A stretch of DNA of 26,127 bases from CAYNST01 sp964641175 (GTDB taxonomy: Bacteria > Pseudomonadota > Gammaproteobacteria > Pseudomonadales > Cellvibrionaceae), in the NCBI GenBank assembly GCA_964641175.1, contig CAZXLJ010000039.1:1-26127 (forward strand), written 5' to 3'. Below, one piece after another: positions 8,435 to 15,977 of this stretch (positions are counted from its first letter, which is position 1; every line of letters starts with the position of its first letter). Under the pieces are notes generated by a model that did not search any database, had not been told where the DNA came from, and was given only the letters and a program-made list of their open reading frames with translations. The translations under genes and the position numbers were made by a program.

Positions 8435-8607
8435 CAGAATACCTTGTTGTTTCCCAACTCCAGATCGGCTTGCCATCCGAGGTCGTTATCAGGGTCGATG
8501 CCATCCATCTGAAACGGTAGGGTCAACCCGAATGTGAGGATGGAAGCTTCGATCACCGGGACGGGCAAACTGTCACGTATGACTCCCTTGAACCACCCGC
8601 TTTCCAT
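8434..8607 (-). CDS. Small ORF (57 aa) overlapping and preceding the diguanylate cyclase
   Basis: This frame runs from ATG at 8607 to TGA at 8436-8434 without interruption. AAAAGGAATTG lies a suitable distance before the start. Its TGA shares a base with the cyclase ATG (TGATG), the classical arrangement for translational coupling. The product begins MESGWFKGVIRDSLPVP, has a weakly hydrophobic centre (VIEASILTFGL) and an acidic second half (MDGIDPDNDLGW). I recognise no family. It could be a real small partner of the cyclase, a leader peptide that controls cyclase translation, or a remnant of a longer gene. No equivalent frame precedes the paralogous cyclase at 8915-10231. Confidence 0.5.
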   Translation of the reverse strand: MESGWFKGVIRDSLPVPVIEASILTFGLTLPFQMDGIDPDNDLGWQADLELGNNKVF

Positions 8608-8914
8608 AGATGTTCAATTCCTTTTGCCCTGGCCTCAGTCTAGCCGAATTTCCAGCGTGCTCTGTACAAGTCGGATGGTCCGAACCTGAATGCACTCGAC
8701 GCTGAGTCGATCCAGGGCGGGACGGGGCCATCAGCGCATTCTCATCCCTTTGTATTTATTAGTGACTTTCCAGCAACATAGCACCAGAGAGTCCGACCAG
8801 ACAGACGTGTCCATCTGCAGGTGCTGCGCAAAGGTATATCATAAAGATGAATACAACGCCACGCCGCTCGTCGTCCCGACGACGGCCTCGCAGATGCCCG
8901 GTCAGGGCCGGCGT
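8608..8914. other. Intergenic region between the two GGDEF genes
   Basis: These 307 bases separate the end of the upstream GGDEF gene from the 57-aa frame. I see no convincing gene. On the minus strand CTTGTACAG and CTAGACT lie upstream of the 57-aa frame and could be parts of a promoter, but their 21-base separation is too long for a standard sigma-70 site. Whether the two cyclase genes are co-transcribed cannot be decided from sequence. Confidence 0.4.
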
Positions 8915-10231
8915 TCACTCCGCCACGGTTGTGCAAACAACTCGGTTGCCGCCATTGTCCTGGGCTTCTGTCAACGCCTGACTGGCCGAATTGAACAGCC
9001 GCGGCAGATCGGCGTCCTCAAGGGAGGCCACGCCGAAGCTGGCCGTGAGCGGGATCTGCCGGTGATTTTTTTGCAATTCGATCCGATTGCGCATGGTTTC
9101 AGCCACGTGCCGGGCCTGCTCCGCGGTGGTATCGGGACAAAGAAGTAAAAACGTTTCGACGTCCCACCGAGCCACGTAATCAGAATGCCTCACGTTCTGC
9201 CGCAACAGGTTGGCGGAAGCTTTAAGAATTTCGTCCATGGCCTCGCCGCCGTAGTTGTCCACAATCTTCGTGAAATAATCAATTCTGATCATGATCATGG
9301 AGAAAGAGCGCTGCTGCGTCGTCCGCTTTTTCATGCCGTCGTAAAGTGGGGCACGAATGCCCCTGCGACTCAATACCCCTGTCAATGAATCAGTCTCGGG
9401 CAGATCTTCCACCTGATCGGCCGGCAGTTCCAGCAGCTCGTTAATGGACTTGATGTCCTGCCGATAATGGCGATTTTCTTTTAATGCGTTGTTCAGCCGT
9501 ATCAGCCTTTTAAAGAGAATGGTGAAAAGAATGACCGACCATAATGCAATAATCCCGCGGTAAAATACCCGGTCGGAAAGCCGCAATCCTTCGAAGGTTA
9601 TTTTCTCGAGGCGAAACTCATGCATTCCGGAAAATGTCGAAGTGCCAGTCTGAATCTCAAGGTAGGCAAGGTCACCGAACTCCGGTCTCGAATATTCCAG
9701 CGGGATCTGCTTCTGCACCAGCCACCAGTCGGCGACCGAAAAGTCTGCAAGCTTGATGACCAGACCATCCTTCAGATCCTTGACGGGAACCTGAACCACG
9801 TTGTACTTGGTTGTGGTGTCGTTTCCCGGCTCGTAATACGCCGGATGGCGATTGCGCAGATAAATCCGCACATGGCTGTCTTCTCCTTTATAGACCAGTC
9901 CGATGGTCAATTTTTCTATGCCGGTCAGATCGAGACCTTTTCCGTTTTCATCAGACAGCGCAAGCTGCATGCTGCAATACGCTTGGGGAAAGCCTTTGCC
10001 AAGTTCGCATCGCCAGTGAGTGCTTTCCTGATTGACCCAGGAGACCACACTGTTTCCGCCGTTCCATTTGTCGTTGAATAACTGCTTTGGGCGTGCCTCA
10101 GGCTCTACCACTATCCGCCGCGAAAACCATTCCTGCGGAACAAACAGCAACGCCAGCGACAGAAATGCCATCAGACCCAACAGGACTTCTGAACGGGTTA
10201 TGGTTACTCGCACCGGGTCGTCGGAACTCAT
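8915..10231 (-). CDS. Degenerate GGDEF membrane protein, probable c-di-GMP receptor
   Basis: A 438-residue paralogue of the neighbouring cyclase, aligning residue for residue through position 361. The same architecture is kept: first helix about 15-32, periplasmic domain with Cys75 and Cys86, second helix about 226-245, then a GGDEF-fold domain. The catalytic site is destroyed. The metal-binding Asp316 is Arg (IMIRIDYF), the conserved FKKIND reads FTKIVD, GHDVGD reads GGEAMD, and GGEEF reads DVETF (357-361). The inhibitory-site motif RHSD at 348-351 remains at correct spacing. Known degenerate GGDEF proteins such as PopA and SgmT use this site to bind c-di-GMP, so an effector or partner-regulating role is inferred. 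The start at 10231 has AACAGG upstream. The frame has no stop or shift, so it is maintained and not a pseudogene. Confidence 0.9.
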   Translation of the reverse strand: MSSDDPVRVTITRSEVLLGLMAFLSLALLFVPQEWFSRRIVVEPEARPKQLFNDKWNGGNSVVSWVNQESTHWRCELGKGFPQAYCSMQLALSDENGKGLDLTGIEKLTIGLVYKGEDSHVRIYLRNRHPAYYEPGNDTTTKYNVVQVPVKDLKDGLVIKLADFSVADWWLVQKQIPLEYSRPEFGDLAYLEIQTGTSTFSGMHEFRLEKITFEGLRLSDRVFYRGIIALWSVILFTILFKRLIRLNNALKENRHYRQDIKSINELLELPADQVEDLPETDSLTGVLSRRGIRAPLYDGMKKRTTQQRSFSMIMIRIDYFTKIVDNYGGEAMDEILKASANLLRQNVRHSDYVARWDVETFLLLCPDTTAEQARHVAETMRNRIELQKNHRQIPLTASFGVASLEDADLPRLFNSASQALTEAQDNGGNRVVCTTVAE

Positions 10232-10296
10232 TGGGTAAACCTGTTACTTGAAAAACGCGGTCGTCCGCACTGCGAGAGGCCTGCGGCCCCGGGCGC

Positions 10297-10324
10297 GGCT
10301 CGACCTGGGAACGGGAGTCGAGCC
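10297..10324 (-). repeat. Inverted repeat in the GGDEF 5' leader
   Basis: GGCTCGAC and GTCGAGCC are perfect eight-base arms around a 12-base loop. If the candidate promoter just upstream is used, the hairpin would form at the very 5' end of the transcript, where it could protect the RNA or act as an operator. Confidence 0.45.
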
Positions 10325-10335
10325 GGCGGACCTGG

Positions 10336-10363
10336 ATTAAGAGGCGGAGTCTAAAGGAGTCAA
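10336..10363 (-). promoter_or_regulatory. Candidate sigma-70 promoter for the degenerate GGDEF gene
   Basis: On the minus strand TTGACT (10363-10358) matches five of six consensus -35 bases. CTTAAT (10341-10336) follows after a 16-base spacer and matches four of six -10 bases. The predicted leader would be close to 100 nt. Confidence 0.35.
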
Positions 10364-10378
10364 GGATAGTTTTGTAGA

Positions 10379-10435
10379 CGCGACGGTCACAGCCTCGGCC
10401 CACACTGGCGTCGTAATTCAGTTTTTACCGTCGCG
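10379..10435. repeat. Long-loop inverted repeat
   Basis: CGCGACGGT (10379-10387) and ACCGTCGCG (10427-10435) are perfect nine-base inverted arms 39 bases apart. The site lies just upstream of the candidate promoter for the degenerate GGDEF gene, a place where a regulator or a structured end of the phosphoketolase transcript could act. Confidence 0.4.
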
Positions 10436-10476
10436 CCCCACGAATGGACCACTGGCCAGCCGCACTTAAGGACACA

Positions 10477-10500
10477 AATTCGGTCAGCAATTCGGTCAGC
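10477..10500. repeat. 12-bp tandem repeat, two copies
   Basis: AATTCGGTCAGC occurs twice head to tail, exactly. Two copies only; it may be a direct-repeat protein-binding site or replication slippage. Confidence 0.5.
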
Positions 10501-10649
10501 GGCCGGAACTAGAGCGGGACACGGGAGGCTGTCGGCGAATGCCCCCGGGCGGCGCGAGTCCGGATCCATGGGGGCGAGACAGCGACTGAACCGTGCGCAT
10601 CCTGCCACTGCACGAACCGGCAATCACTCAGCCTGCGAGCCGGTCCGCT

Positions 10650-13049
10650 TCAGAATGGCCAGGTCCAATCGGTAATTTCGTCGCTATCTATGCCGTGGGT
10701 GTGGGCCTGATTCAAATGCCGGATTATTTCGTGTTGCATGGCTTCGCGCAGATGGGCGGCGCGGGAACCCAATGACGGCACCCGCTCGATTACATCGATC
10801 ACCAGGTTGAACCGGTCAATCTGATTAACGATGGCAAGCTCCAGTGGTGTGTTGATATTGCCCTTTTCCTTGTAGCCCCTGACATGCAGACGTTCGATAT
10901 TGCTGCGACGGTAAGCCAGCTTGTGTATCAGCCAGGGGTAACCGTGGAAATTGAAGATGATCGGTTTATCTTCGGTGAACAGAATGTCGAACTCGCGGTT
11001 GGTCAGACCGTGGGAGTGCTCGCGCTCGGATTGCAACTTGTACAGATCGACTACATTAATGAAGCGGACCTTCAGCTCCGGCAACTCCTGCCGGAGAATC
11101 GCTGTGGCGGCAAGTGATTCCATCGTTGGAATATCCCCGCAACAGGCCATGATGACGTCCGGGTCCTGGTGTTCGACCCCGTTGTCATTGCTCGCCCACC
11201 CCCAGATCCCGATGCCCTTGGTACAGTGGACCACTGCTTCGTCCATGGTCAGATACTGCAAGTGCTTTTGCTTGTCCGAAACGATCAGGTTGATGTAATC
11301 CCGGCTCCGCAGACAGTGGTCGGCGACGGAGAGCAGGCAGTTGGCGTCCGGCGGAAAGTATATCCGCGTGACGTCGGCGCTTTTATTCGTAACCAGATCG
11401 ACAAAGCCGGGGTCCTGGTGCGAAAAGCCATTGTGATCCTGTCGCCAGACCACCGACGACAAGAGGATGTTCAGGGACGACAAGGGCGCTCGCCAGGGGA
11501 CATGGTTCTTGCAGATGTCCAGCCACTTGGCGTGCTGATTGAACATCGAATCGATCACGTGGGCAAAGGCTTCGTAGGTGTGGAACAGGCCGTGTCGTCC
11601 TGTCAGCAAGTATCCTTCGAGCCACCCTTCAAGCGTATGTTCACTGAGCATTTCCATCACGCGGCCGTCGACTGAAAGTTCGCCGCCGTCTTCATCTTCG
11701 GGAAGATAGTCTGCCATCCAGGTTTTCCTGGATACCTCGAATACCGCGTTGAGGCGGTTGGAGGCGGTTTCATCAGGCCCAAAAAGCCGGAAGTTCTTTG
11801 GGTTACGACGCATGATGTCTTTCAGGAAATGCCCTAAAACTGCAGTATTCTCTACCTGCTTGTAGGCTGGGCGGTCCATCTCTACCGCATAATCGCGGAA
11901 ATCCGGCATGGCCAGATCCTTGCGCAGAACGCCGCCGTTTGCATGGGGATTGGCACTCATGCGGCGGTTCCCGACCGGTGCGAATTCTTTGAGTTCCGGG
12001 CGCAGCTTGCCCGTTTCATCGAAAAGCTCTTCCGGCCGGTAGCTTTTCATCCAGGCTTCGAGTTGTGCCAGATGGCTGTCACTGCTGCGCATGCCGCTCA
12101 AAGGAACCTGATGGGCCCTCCAGGTACCCTGCACCTGATGGCCATCTACCCGATCCGGGCCGGTCCAGCCTTTGGGTGCCTTGAGAATGATCATCGGCCA
12201 CAGAGGCCGGCCGCTCGCGGGATTGACCACGCTGCGCGCATCCGTCTGATATTGCCGGATTTTCTGGATACATTCTTCCATTACCGCGGCCATCGTCCTG
12301 TGCATCTGCGCCGGGTCATTACCTTCCACCACGTAGGGCTCATAGCCATAGCCCTTGAACAGATCAAGCAACTCTTCGCGACTGATGCGGGCAAGAATCG
12401 TCGGATTGGCTATCTTGTAGCCGTTCAGGCTTAACACCGGCAGCACGGCGCCATCGCGCGCGGGATTAAGAAACTTGTTAGAGTGCCATGCCGTTGCCAG
12501 AGCTCCGGTTTCCGCTTCGCCATCACCTACTACGCAAACGGCTATCAGGTCAGGGTTGTCGTAGACCGCGCCATAGGCGTGAGAAAGGCTGTAACCCAGC
12601 TCGCCACCTTCATGGATGGAACCGGGAAGCTCAGGCGTACAGTGGCTGCCAATGCAGCCGGGAAACGAGAATTCCTTGAAAAAGAGCTTGAGGCCGGCTT
12701 CATCTTCGCTCTTGTCTGGATACACTTCGGAGTACGTGCCTTCCAGATACACCGGCCCCAACACACCAGGTGCGCCGTGTCCCGGGCCGGCAATGAAAAT
12801 TGAATCCAGATCGTATTTTTTGATCATCCGGCACATGTGGATGTAGGTGAAACTCAGCGCCGGCGACGCGCCCCAATGTCCGAGAAGTCTTTGCTTGATA
12901 TGCTCACGCTGCAGAGGCTTTCTTAACAGGGGATTGTCTTGCAGATAAATCATTCCAACGGCGAGGTAGTTGCAGGCCCTCCAGTAAGCATCCATCAGTT
13001 CCAGAGTTTGTGGTGAAACAATGGAATCGGTGCCGGCTTCTGTGTTCAT
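10650..13049 (-). CDS. xfp: Xylulose-5-phosphate/fructose-6-phosphate phosphoketolase
   Basis: A 799-residue thiamine-diphosphate enzyme that splits xylulose 5-phosphate (and often fructose 6-phosphate) with phosphate into acetyl phosphate plus glyceraldehyde 3-phosphate or erythrose 4-phosphate. Family marks are visible: GPGHGAPGVLGPVYLEGTY near 88-106, SIHEGGELGYSLSHAYGA near 144-161, the ThDP motif GDGEAETG at 175-182, and the conserved QDHNGFSHQDPG and ANCLLSVADHC later. Length equals that of the family (about 800). ATG at 13049 is chosen because AGAGGAAAA precedes it and the protein then begins like known phosphoketolases; an upstream in-frame extension to 13154 lacks these features. It lies downstream of two antiporter genes on the same strand. 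No acetate kinase or phosphotransacetylase is in the window. Whether it prefers one or both substrates cannot be told. Confidence 0.95.
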   Translation of the reverse strand: MNTEAGTDSIVSPQTLELMDAYWRACNYLAVGMIYLQDNPLLRKPLQREHIKQRLLGHWGASPALSFTYIHMCRMIKKYDLDSIFIAGPGHGAPGVLGPVYLEGTYSEVYPDKSEDEAGLKLFFKEFSFPGCIGSHCTPELPGSIHEGGELGYSLSHAYGAVYDNPDLIAVCVVGDGEAETGALATAWHSNKFLNPARDGAVLPVLSLNGYKIANPTILARISREELLDLFKGYGYEPYVVEGNDPAQMHRTMAAVMEECIQKIRQYQTDARSVVNPASGRPLWPMIILKAPKGWTGPDRVDGHQVQGTWRAHQVPLSGMRSSDSHLAQLEAWMKSYRPEELFDETGKLRPELKEFAPVGNRRMSANPHANGGVLRKDLAMPDFRDYAVEMDRPAYKQVENTAVLGHFLKDIMRRNPKNFRLFGPDETASNRLNAVFEVSRKTWMADYLPEDEDGGELSVDGRVMEMLSEHTLEGWLEGYLLTGRHGLFHTYEAFAHVIDSMFNQHAKWLDICKNHVPWRAPLSSLNILLSSVVWRQDHNGFSHQDPGFVDLVTNKSADVTRIYFPPDANCLLSVADHCLRSRDYINLIVSDKQKHLQYLTMDEAVVHCTKGIGIWGWASNDNGVEHQDPDVIMACCGDIPTMESLAATAILRQELPELKVRFINVVDLYKLQSEREHSHGLTNREFDILFTEDKPIIFNFHGYPWLIHKLAYRRSNIERLHVRGYKEKGNINTPLELAIVNQIDRFNLVIDVIERVPSLGSRAAHLREAMQHEIIRHLNQAHTHGIDSDEITDWTWPF

Positions 13050-13167
13050 GCGATTTTCCTCTGTATTGGTTTGCGATCTGGAAGTGATAGCGCCCTGCTT
13101 CGCCGAGCGGGGGCCCGATCTTAACATGTGAACGGAACCCGGAGCAGTGTCCATCTGCCCGCTCCTT

Positions 13168-14139
13168 TCAACCGATGAACGTGGTTTTCACCAGATACAC
13201 GGTGTAGCCGACATAACTCGCTACCAGCAATAAGCCTTCCATCCGGCTGATGCGTCCCGGCTTGCGAAAACCATATCCAAAAATGAACAGCGACAATGTC
13301 AGTACCGCCATCACCAGAATGTCGCGGGAAAAAACTTCAGCGCCTACTGTCAGAGGACTTATCACCCCCGCGATACCGACTACGGCCAGGGTATTAAACA
13401 GGTTCGAACCGATAATATTTCCCAACGCAATATCGTGCTCTCCCTTGCGGGCGGCAATGACAGACGAAGCCAGCTCCGGTAACGAAGTTCCGATGGCGAC
13501 AACAGTCAATCCAATAACCAGGTCACTGACACCGAAAGTCTGGGCGATTTCGACTGCGCCCCATACGAGGATTCGCGAACTGACGACCAGCAACGCGAGA
13601 CCGATGATCAGCCACATCAACGCTGTGCGCAGCGGCTCCGCGTTCTGACCGAGTTCCTTCTCCATCTCGCCAGCGAGGGAATCTTCCGGTTTTTTCATGC
13701 CGTGCCAGATCGCCAGGCTCATCAAGAATGCAAACACCAGCAGCAATACACAGGCCTCCAGCAGGGTGACGGTAGCATCCCGCAGCTGCCAGGCAGCCAG
13801 CGCGGTAACCGCCATCAGCACTGGAAGCTCCTTGCGAAGCACCTGAGACTGAACCGCAATTGGACTGATAATCGCGGTGACCCCGAGAATCAGGGCAATA
13901 TTGGTGATATTGGAGCCATAGGCATTCCCAAGAGCTATGCCCGGGTTGCCTTGAAAAGCGGAAATGGCTGAAACCACCATCTCGGGAGCGGAAGTCCCGA
14001 ACCCCACGACGACCATCCCTATCAACAGCGCCGGCATACCAAAATGCCGAGCGGTTGAAGCGGCTCCACCAACAAAGCGGTCTGCGCTCCACACCAGCAA
14101 CGCCAGACCGCCGATAACTGCGAGTATCGGTAATAACAT
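13168..14139 (-). CDS. Calcium/sodium antiporter (CaCA family, YrbG-like)
   Basis: A 323-residue inner-membrane exchanger with about ten transmembrane helices. It shows the two inverted alpha-repeats of the CaCA superfamily: GFGTSAPEMVVSA near 47-59 with GNAYGSNITN near 71-80, and again AIGTSLPELASSV with GNIIGSNLFN in the second half. The two glutamates of the G-T-S-x-P-E motifs coordinate the cation in known exchangers. An acidic, charged cytoplasmic loop (KKPEDSLAGEMEKELG) joins the halves. The gene follows the KefB/YbaL-like gene by 65 bases and precedes phosphoketolase by 118 bases on the same strand, so co-transcription is possible. Ca2+/Na+ is the family activity; Ca2+/H+ or K+ cannot be excluded. 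Confidence 0.9.
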   Translation of the reverse strand: MLLPILAVIGGLALLVWSADRFVGGAASTARHFGMPALLIGMVVVGFGTSAPEMVVSAISAFQGNPGIALGNAYGSNITNIALILGVTAIISPIAVQSQVLRKELPVLMAVTALAAWQLRDATVTLLEACVLLLVFAFLMSLAIWHGMKKPEDSLAGEMEKELGQNAEPLRTALMWLIIGLALLVVSSRILVWGAVEIAQTFGVSDLVIGLTVVAIGTSLPELASSVIAARKGEHDIALGNIIGSNLFNTLAVVGIAGVISPLTVGAEVFSRDILVMAVLTLSLFIFGYGFRKPGRISRMEGLLLVASYVGYTVYLVKTTFIG

Positions 14140-14165
14140 ATAAAAAGCACCTTGAAAAAACTAAA

Positions 14166-14182
14166 CACTCGAGCATCGAGTG
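14166..14182. repeat. Short perfect palindrome between antiporter genes
   Basis: CACTCGA and TCGAGTG flank a three-base GCA spacer, between the stop of the YbaL-like gene and the start of the Ca/Na antiporter. It could be an intercistronic hairpin or a protein-binding site; no T-run follows on either strand. Confidence 0.35.
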
Positions 14183-14204
14183 GCCTGATGGAAAGTCAGC
14201 CCGG

Positions 14205-15899
14205 TCAGGGAGCGAAGCGTTCCAGCACATGGGCCGCCATGCCCCGCGCCAGTTCCTCTTCCCCAAAGAACACCGTACCCACCTGCTCATTACGCAACAG
14301 CTTCGATTCGTCTTCACTGTGGCTACGTAACACGATTTCTATGTCGGGGTTCAATGTACGCGCGATTGTGATCATCTGACGAACATCCAGCAAATCCGGC
14401 GTCGCGACCACCAGCATCGCCGCCCGGGCGATGTGGGCCTGGATCAGCACCTCCGGATCGCAGGCATTGCCCGAAACCGCCGCCAATCCCGATTTGCGCA
14501 GGCCTTCCACGAGCTCGCGATTCTGCTCTGCGATGACGTAGGGAATCCCGCGTTCATCCATCGCCGCCGCCAAACGCCGGCCCACGCGGCCATAGCCAAC
14601 AAGGACCACCTGGCCCTGGAGATACTTGCGTTCGGTGGTCGTGGGAAGTTCGGCGTACGGATCCTGACGATGTTCGAGATTGCGCGCCGTCGCTGATTTT
14701 TTCAGCAACCATCGCCGCAGAGGCTGAATCGACAGGAATACAAAGGGGTTGAGGGCGATGGAAATGAGGGCGCCAGCCATGACCAGACTCATTGCCTCCT
14801 CGGGCAGCAACTGCAGTGACAGGCCAAGACCCGCCAGGATAAAAGAAAACTCTCCGATCTGCGCGAGGCTGGCCGCCACTGTCAAAGCCGTGTTAAGGGG
14901 ATAGCGAAATGCCATCACCAATGCCATGGCCGCCAAAGACTTGCCGAGGATGATGATAGCGACGACGCCCAGCACATGCAGCGGCTCTTCCATAAGTACC
15001 GCCGGGTCGAACAGCATGCCGACGGATACGAAGAACAGCACCGAGAAAGCATCGCGCAGAGGCAGTGATTCCTGTGCGGCGCGGTGGCTGAATTCTGACT
15101 CGCGCATCACCATGCCTGCAAAAAATGCCCCCAGGGCAAAGGAGACACTGAACAGTTCGGCCGCACCGAAGGCGATTCCGATGGCCGCTGCAATGACCGC
15201 GAGGGTAAACAGTTCACGAGATCCGGTGCGTGCTACCTGCCACAGCAGCCAGGGCATCAGGCGACGCCCCACGATCAGCATCAACGCGATAAAAATGGAC
15301 ACCTGCAATATGGTCTTGCCGATCATGAACCAGATTGGGCCGGACCCCGTCACCGACGGCGCCATTTCGCCGCCCAGCACACCTGCCAGAGGCGGCATCA
15401 TCACCAGCACCATTACGGTGGCGAGATCTTCCACTACCAGCCAGCCCACGGCAATTCTGCCATTCATGGAATCCAGTATGCCCCGAGCTTCCAGCGCCTT
15501 GAGCAGTACTACAGTACTGGCGCATGACAACGAGAGACCGAAAATGAGGCCACTTCCCCAGCTCCACCCCCACCAGGACGAGATGACCATGCCGAGCACC
15601 GTGGCGAGCCCCATCTGCACCACGGCACCCGGAACGGCAATGCGGCGTACCGCCATCAGGTCATCCAGAGAAAAGTGCAGACCCACGCCGAACATCAACA
15701 GCATCACGCCGATCTCGGACAGCTGCGCCGCGATGGCGGCGTCCGCAACTATGCCGGGGGTGTAGGGACCAATCAAAATTCCAGCCACCAGGTAGCCGAC
15801 CAAAGCGGGCATCTTGATCCGTTCAGCGACAAAGCCCAACAGTAGTGCCCCACCAAAACCCATAGCGATAGTGGCAATCAAACTGACGTCATGTGGCAT
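14205..15899 (-). CDS. CPA2 cation:proton antiporter with TrkA-N domain (YbaL/KefB-like)
   Basis: A 564-residue inner-membrane monovalent cation/proton antiporter. Residues 1-395 form the Na+/H+-exchanger domain with about 12 helices, including LMFGVGLHFSLDD (68-80), VEDLATV (156-162) with the acidic residue pair used for ion exchange, and ASLAQIGEFSFILAG (343-357). Residues about 428-550 form a Rossmann-type RCK (TrkA-N) domain beginning VVLVGYGRVGRRLA, which in this family binds nucleotides and gates transport. N-terminal sequence and length are very like E. coli YbaL; the glutathione-gated KefB/KefC are about 40 residues longer. The start at 15899 has CTGGAT upstream. Likely substrate is K+ with H+. 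It opens the possible operon ybaL-like, Ca/Na antiporter, xfp. Confidence 0.9.
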   Translation of the reverse strand: MPHDVSLIATIAMGFGGALLLGFVAERIKMPALVGYLVAGILIGPYTPGIVADAAIAAQLSEIGVMLLMFGVGLHFSLDDLMAVRRIAVPGAVVQMGLATVLGMVISSWWGWSWGSGLIFGLSLSCASTVVLLKALEARGILDSMNGRIAVGWLVVEDLATVMVLVMMPPLAGVLGGEMAPSVTGSGPIWFMIGKTILQVSIFIALMLIVGRRLMPWLLWQVARTGSRELFTLAVIAAAIGIAFGAAELFSVSFALGAFFAGMVMRESEFSHRAAQESLPLRDAFSVLFFVSVGMLFDPAVLMEEPLHVLGVVAIIILGKSLAAMALVMAFRYPLNTALTVAASLAQIGEFSFILAGLGLSLQLLPEEAMSLVMAGALISIALNPFVFLSIQPLRRWLLKKSATARNLEHRQDPYAELPTTTERKYLQGQVVLVGYGRVGRRLAAAMDERGIPYVIAEQNRELVEGLRKSGLAAVSGNACDPEVLIQAHIARAAMLVVATPDLLDVRQMITIARTLNPDIEIVLRSHSEDESKLLRNEQVGTVFFGEEELARGMAAHVLERFAP

Positions 15900-15977
15900 C
15901 GGGAAATCCAGTAAAACAGGTGAACAATAAGGATTGTGCCAGGCATGGCAGCAACTTCAGATTCTAATGATTGTCAG

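Larger units (their letters stand above)
10232..10649. other. Structured intergenic region upstream of the degenerate GGDEF gene
   Basis: These 418 bases carry no convincing gene. They hold two perfect inverted repeats: GGCTCGAC (10297-10304) with GTCGAGCC (10317-10324), and CGCGACGGT (10379-10387) with ACCGTCGCG (10427-10435) around a 39-base loop. A 12-base tandem repeat (10477-10500) and a candidate minus-strand promoter (10336-10363) also lie here. The region follows the phosphoketolase stop and precedes the GGDEF start, both on the minus strand. No T-rich intrinsic terminator for phosphoketolase is evident. Confidence 0.5.

Noticed and set aside
8915..10231. The DVETF GGDEF gene as a pseudogene
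   Set aside because: The full-length frame, start signal, membrane segments, cysteine pair and I-site are all intact and align without gaps to the active copy; this points to altered function, not decay.
10232..10440. Possible c-di-GMP riboswitch (GEMM) in the leader of the degenerate GGDEF gene
   Set aside because: Hairpins are present, but I could not find the conserved GEMM core or its tetraloop/receptor arrangement; only a structured leader is claimed.
10477..10500. CRISPR-like repeat
   Set aside because: Only two 12-bp copies, directly adjacent without spacers, and no cas genes in the window.
13523..14317. Minus-strand frame of 264 codons overlapping the Ca/Na antiporter
   Set aside because: It is a shifted frame of the antiporter gene, rich in Arg, Ser and Cys, without conserved motifs.
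14926..15765. Long plus-strand open frame antisense to the YbaL-like gene (279 codons)
   Set aside because: It is the mirror of a clearly conserved membrane protein; the product is Ser/Thr/Pro/Met-rich with no domain.
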